DNA of 64,000 nt from DAISVY01 sp036826635 (GTDB taxonomy: Bacteria; Zixibacteria; MSB-5A5; GN15; FEB-12), in NCBI GenBank assembly GCA_036826635.1, contig DAISVY010000012.1:10073-74072 (forward strand). Reading direction: 5' to 3'. The first letter of the stretch is position 1. Every line of letters begins with the position of its first letter. The position numbers were made by a program, and so were the translations under genes. Positions 25,121 through 34,079 of the stretch are shown here, piece after piece. Under the pieces are notes generated by a model. The model did not search any database. It had not been told where the DNA came from and saw only the letters and a list, made by a program, of their open reading frames with translations.

Positions 25121-26485
25121 TTATTTCTTTCCTTTTTTGGCCAGCACACTCTTGGCCGTCTTTACATATTGCACGGCCGCTATATTGGCCGGGCAGGCAT
25201 AGGCACAGGTGCCGCACTCGATACAATCGGCAATGAAGTAATCCTCACAAGCCTCGTACCGTCCGGCCTTAACGTTGCGCACGAACATCAGCGGCATGAG
25301 ATTCATGGGACAAGCCTGCACACATCGACCGCAATTGATGCAGTTTCCTTCTTCGGCGGGCCGGCTTTCCCTGACCAGAATACAGTTAACCGCTTTCGTA
25401 ACGGGATAGGTCGGGTCGGCAATAGCCACCCCCATCATCGGCCCACCGGTGACGATTTCATTGGCTTTTCCAATCGGACCGCCACAGTAGTCGATAAGAG
25501 ACTGGATAGGCACCCCCATGCGAACCAGCAGGTTTTTCGGCTCTTTAACCGCCCCGGTAACCGTAACCAGACGCTCGATCAGCGGTCGGCCTTCAACCAC
25601 ACCCTCCCATACAACCTTGGCGGTAGTGACATTACTGACGACCACACCGACATCCATGGGCAGTCCGCCGATAGGCACTTCCCGCCCCAGGATTGTCTTA
25701 ATGAGAGTTTTTTCCGCTCCCATGGGGTATTTGGACTCAAGCGAGACCACCGTAAACTTGTCGGCGAACCCCATTTCCCCGATCAGTTTGACCATATTGT
25801 CGATAGCGTCCGGTTTGTTGTCCTCGATACCGATGTATACCTCACGCGGATTCAGCAATTTGTATATAATGTACAAGCCAAGAAGCACCTCGCGTCCGTT
25901 TTCGACAAGGGTGCGGTGATCCGACGTGATAAAAGGCTCGCACTCGCAGCCATTAAGAATCAGCGTATCTATCTTTTTATCCGGCGGCGGCGACAGTTTG
26001 ATATGAGTCGGGAAAGTTGCTCCGCCCAAACCGACCGCTCCCGACTCGCGAACCCGCTTTATAACCTCATCCCGGGGAAGCTTATCAATAGCGCTCAGGA
26101 CCTGCGACAGACTGTCGGTATCGTCGATTCCGGGCAAACGGTTCAGCTCGACCCATTCGTCTTTACCGTCGGAAGTTATCTCCAAAGCATCAATAATCCG
26201 ACTGTTCACCGGGCTGACATACTTCACCAACTTGCTGACCTTCCCCGAAACGGGCGAATGCAGCGGCACCGAGACGAAAGCATCGGACTCAGCGATCTTC
26301 TGTCCCGTTTTGACCTCTTCCCCCCGCTTTACCAGCGGCGTACACGGTGCCCCGATATTCTGGTTAAGCGGAATGAGGACCTTCTCCGGAAGAGGGAATT
26401 TCTCGGTTGCGCTGGCGGCGGTCAGTTTGTTTTCCGGCAAATGGCGCCCTTTGAAAGCGCTTTTTTTCTTAATCGCCACAGTCAT
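25121..26485 (-). CDS. rnfC: Rnf complex subunit C, NADH-binding iron-sulfur protein
   Basis: 454 residues from ATG 26485; a TTG at 26500 with a short AAGG upstream would add five residues. Order of parts: N-terminal barrel-sandwich domain (PVSGKVSKLV), the NADH/FMN-binding Rossmann-like region (SGAVGLGGATFPTHIKL, ILNGCECEPFITSDHR), SLBB-like region, then two 4Fe-4S motifs CINCGRCVQACPMNL and CIECGTCAYACPAN near the C-terminus. It is the NAD-reducing subunit and the first gene of the operon. The C-terminus is short, without the long repeat tail of proteobacterial RnfC. Confidence 0.95.
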   Translation of the reverse strand: MTVAIKKKSAFKGRHLPENKLTAASATEKFPLPEKVLIPLNQNIGAPCTPLVKRGEEVKTGQKIAESDAFVSVPLHSPVSGKVSKLVKYVSPVNSRIIDALEITSDGKDEWVELNRLPGIDDTDSLSQVLSAIDKLPRDEVIKRVRESGAVGLGGATFPTHIKLSPPPDKKIDTLILNGCECEPFITSDHRTLVENGREVLLGLYIIYKLLNPREVYIGIEDNKPDAIDNMVKLIGEMGFADKFTVVSLESKYPMGAEKTLIKTILGREVPIGGLPMDVGVVVSNVTTAKVVWEGVVEGRPLIERLVTVTGAVKEPKNLLVRMGVPIQSLIDYCGGPIGKANEIVTGGPMMGVAIADPTYPVTKAVNCILVRESRPAEEGNCINCGRCVQACPMNLMPLMFVRNVKAGRYEACEDYFIADCIECGTCAYACPANIAAVQYVKTAKSVLAKKGKK

Positions 26486-26784
26486 AGTTTTGTTGCCCAA
26501 CCTTGCCTTATTCTGTTCTGCAACGGTCCTGCTTTTCCGCGACAGTCCGAGCCACTTCTGCCCGACAGATTAAAAGCATCCGGCCGGGGCGGTTCAATCC
26601 CGAGGCCGTGCTTTCCGCCGAACAGGCTATACTCGTACAGGGGAGATAAGTGCGGCCCGGTATCAGACGATGCATTACCATAATCATTACTACCCCGGTG
26701 CTCTTAAGCTTTTTGACTTCGAGCTCCCGTCTGCCGGTCACAGTACATTCGCGGGCAGTCACTCAGGTGACGTGCAGGCTTCCG

Positions 26785-26800
26785 TGGCCAAGTTTGGCCA
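26785..26800. promoter_or_regulatory. Perfect dyad, possible rnf operator
   Basis: TGGCCAA-GT-TTGGCCA, two 7-base arms with a 2-base centre, abutting the -10 of the candidate rnf promoter on its downstream side. A repressor bound here would cover the transcript start. Confidence 0.4.
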
Positions 26801-26827
26801 ATATAACGGACAATAAAAAGATTCCAA
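26800..26827 (-). promoter_or_regulatory. Candidate promoter of the rnf operon
   Basis: Minus strand TTGGAA (26827-26822), 16-base spacer, TATATT (26805-26800). It would give a leader of roughly 300 bases before rnfC. Confidence 0.4.
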
Positions 26828-27019
26828 GTATTTTCTTCCATATTGTTATCTGCCATATCCGAATAGTGTTTATGCACTTACCTTCCGTCCGGTTAAACCG
26901 CCGGTTTATCTCTCGTTGGCAGTTCCGCGACATCTCGCAACTTACCGACCCGGCGAGCGGTCAGATAAGTTAAAAACAACACCGGTTTTTCAGGAGCAAT
27001 GGATTTCGTAGTTGTATTT

Positions 27020-27117
27020 CCTCCCTGTTTTCCACACCTTTCCACACCATAGGGAGGGAATGTACGCCTAATAGGATTTGTCTAATGGCATGTATTGTGG
27101 CAAGCTGAGATACCACA
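27020..27117 (+). promoter_or_regulatory. Repeat cluster upstream of the exporter operon
   Basis: CCTCCCT (27020-27026) and AGGGAGG (27051-27057) form an inverted repeat. Between them TTTCCACACC occurs twice in direct tandem (27029-27038, 27039-27048), one helical turn apart. Further on, TGTGG (27096-27100) and CCACA (27113-27117) form a second dyad, so the CCACA element appears four times before the start. Likely a regulator-binding region; no -35/-10 pair was convincing. Confidence 0.4.
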
Positions 27118-27135
27118 GGCAAAGAAAGGGCAGAA

Positions 27136-28047
27136 TTGCAGATTTCGATAAGCGGCCTCACCAAACGCTACCCCGGAGGTAAATATGCCATCAGGGATAT
27201 TGATCTGAACATCGGCAGCGGCATGTTCGGACTTCTCGGCCCCAATGGCGCCGGCAAAACCACCCTGATGCGAATTCTGGTCACGATGCTCAAACCGACC
27301 ACCGGGCAGGTTCTGGTCGACGGGATGGACCTGCAGAAACACCGCCGCCAGATTCGCAAGATGGTCGGGTACCTGCCGCAGGATTTCAGCACGTTTTCGA
27401 AACTGGCCGTCTGGGAATTTCTGGATTACGCCGGATCGCTCAGCGGTCTGCGCAATCGCAAAGAGCGTTCGGCCCAGGTGGACCGACTGCTCGACAGCGT
27501 GGGGCTTTTTGACGTCCGTGACCGACGAGCCGACAAGTTATCGGGCGGCATGAAGCGACGCCTCGGGATCGCCCAGACTTTGGTGGGTGATCCCAAAATC
27601 ATGGTCGTCGACGAGCCTACGGTCGGTCTTGATCCTCAGGAGAGACTGCGCTTTCGCAACCTCATGGCCGACCTGACCCGACAGGACATCATCATCATTC
27701 TGTCCACCCATATCGTGGGTGATATTTCTTCAACCTGTACCGACATGGCCCTTCTGAACACGGGCAAGATCGTATTCAACGGTCCGCCTACCGATCTGGT
27801 GACAGCCGCCAAAGGACGGGTATGGAAAGTCTCCGCTTCGGATCAGGAATTAGACAACCTCAAGGAACGTTACCCGGTTATATCGACCGTACCTGCCGAG
27901 CACGGATATGAAGTTCGACTGGTCGCCGATGAAGTCGCCGGCAAAGCGGCCGAACCGGTGGAACCGAACCTGGAAGATGCGTACATTCTATACATGCAAT
28001 CGGTCGGCTACGATGTCGATCTGGAGGCAGGAGTCAACGAATGGTAA
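27136..28047 (+). CDS. ABC transporter ATP-binding protein
   Basis: 303 residues, starting at TTG with AAAGG upstream. Walker A is GPNGAGKTT from residue 35, Q-loop YLPQDF, signature KLSGGMKRR, Walker B VVDEP (Asp159-Glu160) and the H-loop STHI, so it should be an active ATPase. The best match is the ABC-2/gliding-motility or antibiotic-type exporter ATPases. It closely resembles the ATPase domain fused to the RND pump at 41044-41866 (shared GSGMFGL.GPNGAGKTTLMR, MVVDEPT.GLDP.ER.RFRNL), suggesting duplication within the locus. First gene of the exporter operon; 21 bases before its probable permease partner. Confidence 0.93.
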   Translation: MQISISGLTKRYPGGKYAIRDIDLNIGSGMFGLLGPNGAGKTTLMRILVTMLKPTTGQVLVDGMDLQKHRRQIRKMVGYLPQDFSTFSKLAVWEFLDYAGSLSGLRNRKERSAQVDRLLDSVGLFDVRDRRADKLSGGMKRRLGIAQTLVGDPKIMVVDEPTVGLDPQERLRFRNLMADLTRQDIIIILSTHIVGDISSTCTDMALLNTGKIVFNGPPTDLVTAAKGRVWKVSASDQELDNLKERYPVISTVPAEHGYEVRLVADEVAGKAAEPVEPNLEDAYILYMQSVGYDVDLEAGVNEW

Positions 28048-28068
28048 TCGGACAAGGAGTTCCCGTTC

Positions 28069-31000
28069 ATGGTTGATCTTTGGGCCGTATGGTGTGTTGC
28101 TCGCTACGAAGCCAAACTGCTTTTTCGCTCGTGGGCTTTTCGAATTTTTACGATACTCGGCCTGACTATTCTCGTTTTTATGAACATTGGGCTGGGAACC
28201 TCCATCGGGAGCTCTCCCTTCTTCTTTCATTCCTTTGCAGGCTCACTGCCGCTGACCAACATAAAACTGCTCAACATATACCAGGGAATAATTGCGGCCT
28301 TCCTGGCGACGGAATTCATCAAGCGTGACCGGCGCCACGACTCCACGCAGGTCGTTCTGGCTCGTTCGTTTTCGAATGTCGATTATATCCTCGGCAAAGT
28401 CATCGGTATCCTGGCTGTCTTTGCGGTCCTGAACATTCTGGTCCTGGCTTTCGGCTTTGTCATCCACGCTTTCTTCTCGTCCTCGCCGTTTGCCTGGCAA
28501 CCTTATATTCTTTACCCGCTGTTGATAAGTCTGCCGACGCTGGTATTCATAATCGGAGTTTCCTTCGTACTGATCACGTTGCTTCGCAGTCAGGCTATCG
28601 TGTTCGTTATAATGCTGGGGTATTCGCTGCTCGTACTCATTCTTCTCGGCCCCAAGCTCTTCTGCATATTCGACAGTTACGCTTTTTACCAACCGCTGGT
28701 CTACTCCGACTTTATCGGACTGGGCAACACGGGCGAGGTGCTTCTGCTGCGCGGGGCATATCTGCTTGTCGGTATCGGGCTGATTTCACTGACAGCCCTT
28801 ACTCTGAAGCGTCTGCCGCAGTCACAAACCGGCAATGTCCTCGCCGGCGCACTGGCCGTGGTCTGCTTTGCAACGTCCCTGATTCTGGGAACGGTTTATA
28901 TGCACGATCACTATGCCCAGCGTGATTTTCGGGAACAGCTTAGAAATACCAGCGCCGCCGTGGTGGAAATACCCACCGTCATGGTTACCGACTGCAATCT
29001 GGAAATAGAACACGAAGGGACCGTTATCACCGGCAAAGCTTCTCTGGCTGCGGTCAATCACAGCCAGCAACCGCTGGATTCTTTGCTGTTCACTCTCAAT
29101 CCCGGTTTGGAAGTGTCCAAAGTCACGTCGGCCACCGGCGATGTCGCTTTCACCCGCAACCGGCACCTTCTCTGGATAAAACCCGACGCCGCTCTGCTTC
29201 CCGATGACTCCGTTGCTCTTACAATCGTATACAGCGGGCGGGTGGACAGCCGGTATTGTTATCTGGATATCGATGACGAACGGGTGGAAGGCTATTACCA
29301 ACTGTGGCTGTACTCCATACCCAAGCAATACGTACAAAGCGAGACAGACTGCGTTCAACTTACACCGGAAGCCGGATGGTATCCGATTGCGAGCCTCTCC
29401 CCCGGCACGGCTTTCCCCGCCGCCACGACCCGCGACTACGCTCATTATTCTCTCAGAGTCACGGTAGACGAAGAATTGACAGCCATATCGCAAGGTCAAA
29501 CCGAGATTGAGCAAACCGACGGCAACAAGACATACACTTTTCGGGAAACGTCCCGGCTGCCCCAGATTTCTCTGACGATAGGTCGCTATGACCGACGCGA
29601 GATAGTGGTCGACAGTATTGTTTATTCGCTGTACACGTTGCCGGGGCACGATTTCTTCAGCCCTTATTTCGATCAGATAACCGACACCCTGCCTCATCTG
29701 ATCCGGGATTTGAAAAACGAATATGAAACGGCTCTCGGTTTCGAATATCCCTATGACAAACTTGACCTGGTCGAGGTACCCCTTCAGTTTTATAGTTGTC
29801 GGCGTCTCTGGACCACCGCTCAGGAAATGGTCCAGCCGCAAATAGTGTTTATCCCGGAGTCGGGGACGCTGTGCGCCGGGGTCGATTTCCAACAGATGAA
29901 ACGCCGCGATGAACACCGGCAGGAGCGAGCCAATCAGGCCGATAGCCCCCTGGAAATTCAGGCCCGATATTTCGCGAGTTTTGCCCGCACGGACCTTCTC
30001 GGTCTGGAAGGCAGTGGCTGGAGTGTAAGAAATAATCCGAACATCGAACCGCGCATGGAGATATTCCCGAACTTCATATCATATGCCAGTCAGGTATCTT
30101 CGGCCCGGTGTCCGGTTCTTAACTACGCTTTCGAGGCCTATTTCAAAGATAAGGTAACCGTGCCGGAAGACCCGCACTGGCGCTCATGGCTCGGTTTGAC
30201 CGATGTCGAACGCGCCAATCTGATCCTGCAAAAACAACCGCTGGTCAACGTAATCAGTGACTCCGAGCTTGAGCCGGGCACTATTGCCAACGTCCTGGAA
30301 GCCAAAGGCGGTTACCTGCTGACCATACTGGAGGCGCGAGTCGGCGAAGAAACCTTCACCTCGGCCATAGCCGATTTCCTGACCGAACACCGCTTCCGGA
30401 ACATTCACGAAGAGGACCTCGACGCATTCGCCGCAAGCCTCGGGCAGGACAATCTGGCCGCCATCATAGACGCCTGGTACCGCGACACTCTCCTGCCGGG
30501 TTATCTCATAGATGACATAGAGAGCTATGGCGTGGTCGATGGCGAACGCACGCGCACCCAGTTCAAATGTCGCCTGACCAATCCCACGACTGTCGACGGC
30601 GTGGTAGCGCTGACCCTTCGCTACCGCATGCAGCGTGGCGGCGGTATGGGTTGGTGGATGCGCATGGAAAATGACGCAGACTTCTCACAGAAATTGCTTA
30701 TACCGGCGATGTCCAGTCGTTACGTCGGCCTGGTGCTGGATGACCCTCTGGCCGAGATGACTATTGACACGTACGTTTCGCAAAACATTCCGTCACTGGT
30801 ATCTCACCATTTCCGGGATCAAGACCTTCGCCAGGGAGCACAACCGTACAGCGGCGACTCGCTGGTATCCCTCGGCGACACCTCGCCGACCGAAGAAGGG
30901 CTGGTGGTTGACAACGAGGACAGCGGCTTCGAAATAATGAGTCACACCGAAGAGAGCTGGTTGCGTACCGCTCTGCTTAGCTTGTTCGGAGTGAAAAGTT

Positions 31001-31443
31001 CCGACGATCCGTACGTTGGTTTCAACGCCTGGCGACCGCCCAGCAACTGGAGCGCCACCACCGACAACCAATTTTTCGGACGGTTTATCCATTCCGCTTA
31101 TTACAAGAAATCAGGCGATGGTGACAGCAAAGCCGCGTGGAACACCCGGATAGACCAGGCGGGCGATTATGACGTCTACTACTACTGTGAGGGCCAGACA
31201 CACAGGCCACCGATGTTCCGGCGACCCGAACCGGGCAGACGTATGGATAGTGGCGAGAAACATTTCCTGGTATACCACGAAGACGGAGTAGAAGAAATAT
31301 CCCTGGACCTGAACGGTGTGGATGACGGCTGGAATCATCTGGGAACATTCAGACTGGCCGAAGGGGCCAACCGCATCGAACTGACGGATCAAAACGAACT
31401 GGAATACGTCACCGCCGACGCCGTCAAGTGGGTCAGGCACTGA
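28069..31443 (+). CDS. ABC-2 permease fused to inactive M1-peptidase-like and golvesin-like domains
   Basis: 1124 residues. Residues 1-300 form an ABC-2 permease with about six or seven membrane segments (ARYEAKLLFRSWAFRIF... through LAVVCFATSLILGTVYMHDHY). The rest should face the periplasm. Residues about 310-880 resemble M1 aminopeptidases: N-terminal beta domain, GFEYPYDKLDLVEVPLQF, and the helical KGGYLLTILEARVGEETF region. However, no HExxH zinc motif is present where the catalytic site should be, so it is probably non-catalytic. The last 130 residues (YDVYYY, LVYHEDGVEEISLDLNGVDDGWNHLGTFRLAEG, VTADAVKWV) look like the golvesin/xanthan-lyase C-terminal domain, often involved in carbohydrate or surface binding. 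AAGGAG precedes the ATG. Fifteen bases separate it from the TolC gene. Confidence 0.8.
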   Translation: MVDLWAVWCVARYEAKLLFRSWAFRIFTILGLTILVFMNIGLGTSIGSSPFFFHSFAGSLPLTNIKLLNIYQGIIAAFLATEFIKRDRRHDSTQVVLARSFSNVDYILGKVIGILAVFAVLNILVLAFGFVIHAFFSSSPFAWQPYILYPLLISLPTLVFIIGVSFVLITLLRSQAIVFVIMLGYSLLVLILLGPKLFCIFDSYAFYQPLVYSDFIGLGNTGEVLLLRGAYLLVGIGLISLTALTLKRLPQSQTGNVLAGALAVVCFATSLILGTVYMHDHYAQRDFREQLRNTSAAVVEIPTVMVTDCNLEIEHEGTVITGKASLAAVNHSQQPLDSLLFTLNPGLEVSKVTSATGDVAFTRNRHLLWIKPDAALLPDDSVALTIVYSGRVDSRYCYLDIDDERVEGYYQLWLYSIPKQYVQSETDCVQLTPEAGWYPIASLSPGTAFPAATTRDYAHYSLRVTVDEELTAISQGQTEIEQTDGNKTYTFRETSRLPQISLTIGRYDRREIVVDSIVYSLYTLPGHDFFSPYFDQITDTLPHLIRDLKNEYETALGFEYPYDKLDLVEVPLQFYSCRRLWTTAQEMVQPQIVFIPESGTLCAGVDFQQMKRRDEHRQERANQADSPLEIQARYFASFARTDLLGLEGSGWSVRNNPNIEPRMEIFPNFISYASQVSSARCPVLNYAFEAYFKDKVTVPEDPHWRSWLGLTDVERANLILQKQPLVNVISDSELEPGTIANVLEAKGGYLLTILEARVGEETFTSAIADFLTEHRFRNIHEEDLDAFAASLGQDNLAAIIDAWYRDTLLPGYLIDDIESYGVVDGERTRTQFKCRLTNPTTVDGVVALTLRYRMQRGGGMGWWMRMENDADFSQKLLIPAMSSRYVGLVLDDPLAEMTIDTYVSQNIPSLVSHHFRDQDLRQGAQPYSGDSLVSLGDTSPTEEGLVVDNEDSGFEIMSHTEESWLRTALLSLFGVKSSDDPYVGFNAWRPPSNWSATTDNQFFGRFIHSAYYKKSGDGDSKAAWNTRIDQAGDYDVYYYCEGQTHRPPMFRRPEPGRRMDSGEKHFLVYHEDGVEEISLDLNGVDDGWNHLGTFRLAEGANRIELTDQNELEYVTADAVKWVRH

Positions 31444-31458
31444 TACAAAAGGACCGCT

Positions 31459-32991
31459 ATGACACGTGTCTTCATTTCCGAAAAACGCCGGAGCGCAACA
31501 GATCACACTTTCCAAAGTCAGAAGGGCCGGATCGGTGCGGTTTGCCTGTGGCTGCTTGTCGCAACAGCCTTTCTTGTCGTTCCCGGACGTCTGTCGGCCG
31601 AACAATTAACTCTCGAAGAGGCCCTTCAGATCGCCTTCGAGAAGAGCCCGACCATGCAACAGTCAGCCTTGAATCTGAAGATGAGCGAGAGTAACCTCAA
31701 GGCTCAGCAGGCGTCACTCAAATCGCAACTCAGTCTGACCCTCACCCCATACCAATACTCCAAGGACCGAGTTTTCAGCAACCTGGTTTCAGCCTACAAC
31801 TCCGAGGAACAAACCCGCAGCGCCGCCCAGTTTTCGATAGTCCAACCCATCAAGTGGACCGATGGCACCCTCAGCATATCGGAGACGGTCGACCGCCGGG
31901 AAGCCTCCAGCGATTATACCGGAAGCTACAAACAGACAAGTTACAGCAACACTCTCCAGTTGACCTTTTCGCAGCCGCTGTTCACCTACAACCGAACGCA
32001 ATTGAACCTGAAGGAACTCAAGCTGGCTCTCGAGAACGCCGAACTCAGTTTCGCGATCCAAAAGCTGAGCATCGAGAAACAAGTCACCCAAGAGTTTCTG
32101 GACCTCTACCTGAATCAGCGCAGTGTTGAAATTTCCCAGGAAGAACTGGACAATGCCAACGAGAGCTATGAGATAATCGAAAGCAAGGTCAACGCCGGGA
32201 TTTCCGCTCCCGAAGAGTTGTATCAGGCCGAGCTTACCCGGGCCGACAGCCGGGGAACACTTCAGACCAATCGGACCACTCTGGATAACTCTCTCGACAA
32301 TTTCAAGATGTTGCTGGGCCTGCCGCTGGAAACCGAAATCGAGGCTATCGCCGACGTGCAGAAACTCCTGGTCGATGTCGACCTGGCCAAAGCCGTTAAC
32401 CACGGCCTGCAATACCGCATGGAACTCCGCCAGCATGATATCGCCATTCAGAACGCCATGTGGGATCTTACACAAACCGGCGCCGACAACGAATTCAAGG
32501 GAGAGATCAACCTTTCTTACGGCCTGACCGGCACCGACGACGAATTCAACAACATCTACGATTCCCCCAGCCAGACGCATTCGGTGGAACTCAGTTTCAA
32601 CATCCCGCTCTTCGACTGGGGCCAGAAAAGACATCGCTTAGATGCGAGCGAAGCCCAGGTGGAGAGCCAGCGTGTCTCGGCCGAGGAAGAACAAAAACAA
32701 GTCATGTACGAAATTCGTGAGGCTTTCCGAAGCCTGCAGAATCAGCAAACGCAAATAGAAATCGCCGAGCAAAACGTTCGTAACGCCCGACTTACTTATG
32801 AGATAAACCTCGAACGTTATCGTAACGGCGATCTGTCGTCCAAAGATATCAGCTTCTATCAAACCCAGCTTTCGCAGCAGCAGTTGAGCGAGGTACAGGC
32901 ATTGATCAATTATAAAATATCCCTGCTTGACCTGAAGATTCGCTCGCTTTGGGATTTCGAAAACAACGTACCCGTATTGGGGCAGGAATAG
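31459..32991 (+). CDS. TolC-family outer-membrane efflux factor
   Basis: 510 residues with an internal-looking signal segment at about 30-50 (GAVCLWLLVATAFLVVPGRLSAEQ) after a charged N-terminal stretch, then the two repeated helical-hairpin/beta modules of TolC proteins (LTLEEALQIAFEKSPTMQQ; LELRQHDIAIQNA). NIPLFDWGQKRHRLDAS is the second-repeat hallmark. It forms the trimeric outer-membrane duct of a tripartite exporter. AAAGGA lies five bases before the ATG. Ten bases before the adaptor gene; the same operon supplies the adaptor and pumps. Confidence 0.93.
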   Translation: MTRVFISEKRRSATDHTFQSQKGRIGAVCLWLLVATAFLVVPGRLSAEQLTLEEALQIAFEKSPTMQQSALNLKMSESNLKAQQASLKSQLSLTLTPYQYSKDRVFSNLVSAYNSEEQTRSAAQFSIVQPIKWTDGTLSISETVDRREASSDYTGSYKQTSYSNTLQLTFSQPLFTYNRTQLNLKELKLALENAELSFAIQKLSIEKQVTQEFLDLYLNQRSVEISQEELDNANESYEIIESKVNAGISAPEELYQAELTRADSRGTLQTNRTTLDNSLDNFKMLLGLPLETEIEAIADVQKLLVDVDLAKAVNHGLQYRMELRQHDIAIQNAMWDLTQTGADNEFKGEINLSYGLTGTDDEFNNIYDSPSQTHSVELSFNIPLFDWGQKRHRLDASEAQVESQRVSAEEEQKQVMYEIREAFRSLQNQQTQIEIAEQNVRNARLTYEINLERYRNGDLSSKDISFYQTQLSQQQLSEVQALINYKISLLDLKIRSLWDFENNVPVLGQE

Positions 32992-33001
32992 GAGAAAACG
33001 C

Positions 33002-34060
33002 ATGAGACGCTGGCAAACTTCACTCATGCTGTGTGTTACCATAACCGTCATGGCGGGCTGCGGTGACCAGGGTCCGGATATTGACATCGAATCCTCGATA
33101 CCGGTGCGGGTCGAGGAAGTAACAGCCGGTCCCATGAAGGAGTATGCCTTCGCTACCGGCACCCTGGTAGCGGCCGAGGAAGCGACACTCGACGTCCAGC
33201 AATCCGGATACTACCATTTGCAAACCAACCCGCGCACCGGCACCACGTTTGCCATGGGAGATCAGGTCCGAAAAGGGGACACGATCATTACACTCCAAAA
33301 CGCCGAATTCGAAAACCAGGTGGCGATTGATTCCAAGAAACTCAATCACGAAATCTCCGAACGTGAATTCGAAAAACAAAAAGGCCTCTACGAAAAAGGC
33401 GGCGTGACGATGCGTGAATTGGCCGACGCGGAACAGTCGTTTATCGATGCCCGCTACGCATACGAAAACGCCAAGCTGCAACTGGCCAAATTGCAGATCG
33501 TGGCCCCGTTCGACGGCATACTGGTCGATCTGCCTTTCTACAGCCCGGGCCAGTTGGTTGAATCCGACGCTACCATGGCCCAGATAATGGATTACAGACA
33601 CCTGTATGCGGAAGTTACACTGCCGGGGAAAGAGATGGAGCGCGTCGAGCGTGGTCAGACGGCCATCGTCACCAACTACGCCGACCCGCTTGACACTCTC
33701 ACCGGCCAGGTTACGCAGGTGTCACCGACACTGGACCCCGACAACCGCATGTTCAAACTGACGCTTGAGATAGATAACGACAGCCTCTCTTTCCGCCCCG
33801 GCATGTTCGCCAAAATAGATATAGTCGTCGAAGAACGCGATTCCACGCTGGTCATCCCCAAGGATATCATCCAGGAACGCCACGGCGCCCAAACCGTGTT
33901 CGTGGTAGACAAAGGGATAGCGGTCGAGCGACGTATCGAGACAGGCCTGTCCAACCGTGAGCAGGTAGAAGTTGTCAACGGTCTGGAAGCCGGTGACCGA
34001 CTCGTCGTTGAGGGTTTCGAGACCCTGCGTCATCGCTCCAAGGTCAAGGTAACCAAGTAA
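33002..34060 (+). CDS. RND efflux periplasmic adaptor lipoprotein
   Basis: 352 residues, with a lipoprotein signal (TITVMAGC, lipidated Cys near residue 20). Barrel-sandwich hybrid halves (VAAEEATLDVQQSGYYHL; LQIVAPFDGILVDLPFYSPGQLV) flank a coiled-coil hairpin (LNHEISEREFEKQKGLYEKGG...YAYENAKLQLAKL), followed by the beta-barrel and membrane-proximal domains (LVIPKDIIQERHGAQTVFVVD). It bridges the inner-membrane pump and the TolC partner. GGAG precedes the ATG; ten bases after tolC and 19 before the RND gene. Confidence 0.93.
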   Translation: MRRWQTSLMLCVTITVMAGCGDQGPDIDIESSIPVRVEEVTAGPMKEYAFATGTLVAAEEATLDVQQSGYYHLQTNPRTGTTFAMGDQVRKGDTIITLQNAEFENQVAIDSKKLNHEISEREFEKQKGLYEKGGVTMRELADAEQSFIDARYAYENAKLQLAKLQIVAPFDGILVDLPFYSPGQLVESDATMAQIMDYRHLYAEVTLPGKEMERVERGQTAIVTNYADPLDTLTGQVTQVSPTLDPDNRMFKLTLEIDNDSLSFRPGMFAKIDIVVEERDSTLVIPKDIIQERHGAQTVFVVDKGIAVERRIETGLSNREQVEVVNGLEAGDRLVVEGFETLRHRSKVKVTK

Positions 34061-34079
34061 CCGACGGGCGGAATTCGAC

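Larger units (their letters stand above)
26501..27135. other. Intergenic region between divergent rnf and exporter operons
   Basis: These 635 bases contain no gene I can support. They hold a candidate rnf promoter with a flanking dyad (26785-26827), an rnf leader of about 290 bases, and on the right a repeat-rich control region before the exporter operon (27020-27117). The short frames here lack ribosome sites and family features. Confidence 0.6.

Noticed and set aside
25169..26683. 504-codon plus-strand open frame antisense to rnfC
   Set aside because: rnfC is certain from its 4Fe-4S and Rossmann motifs; the antisense product is low in recognisable motifs and arises from codon bias of the GC-rich gene.
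26508..26762. 84-codon minus-strand frame in the rnf leader
   Set aside because: No ribosome site, no membrane or Cys pattern like RseC, and it overlaps a likely untranslated leader.
26700..26780. Segment of the rnf leader resembling part of a cobalamin riboswitch (CTGTGACCGG then GGGAGC, AAGTCA)
   Set aside because: The B12-box and the upstream GGTG.AA..CCGG part are absent, and rnf is not a B12-related operon. A covariance-model scan would settle it.
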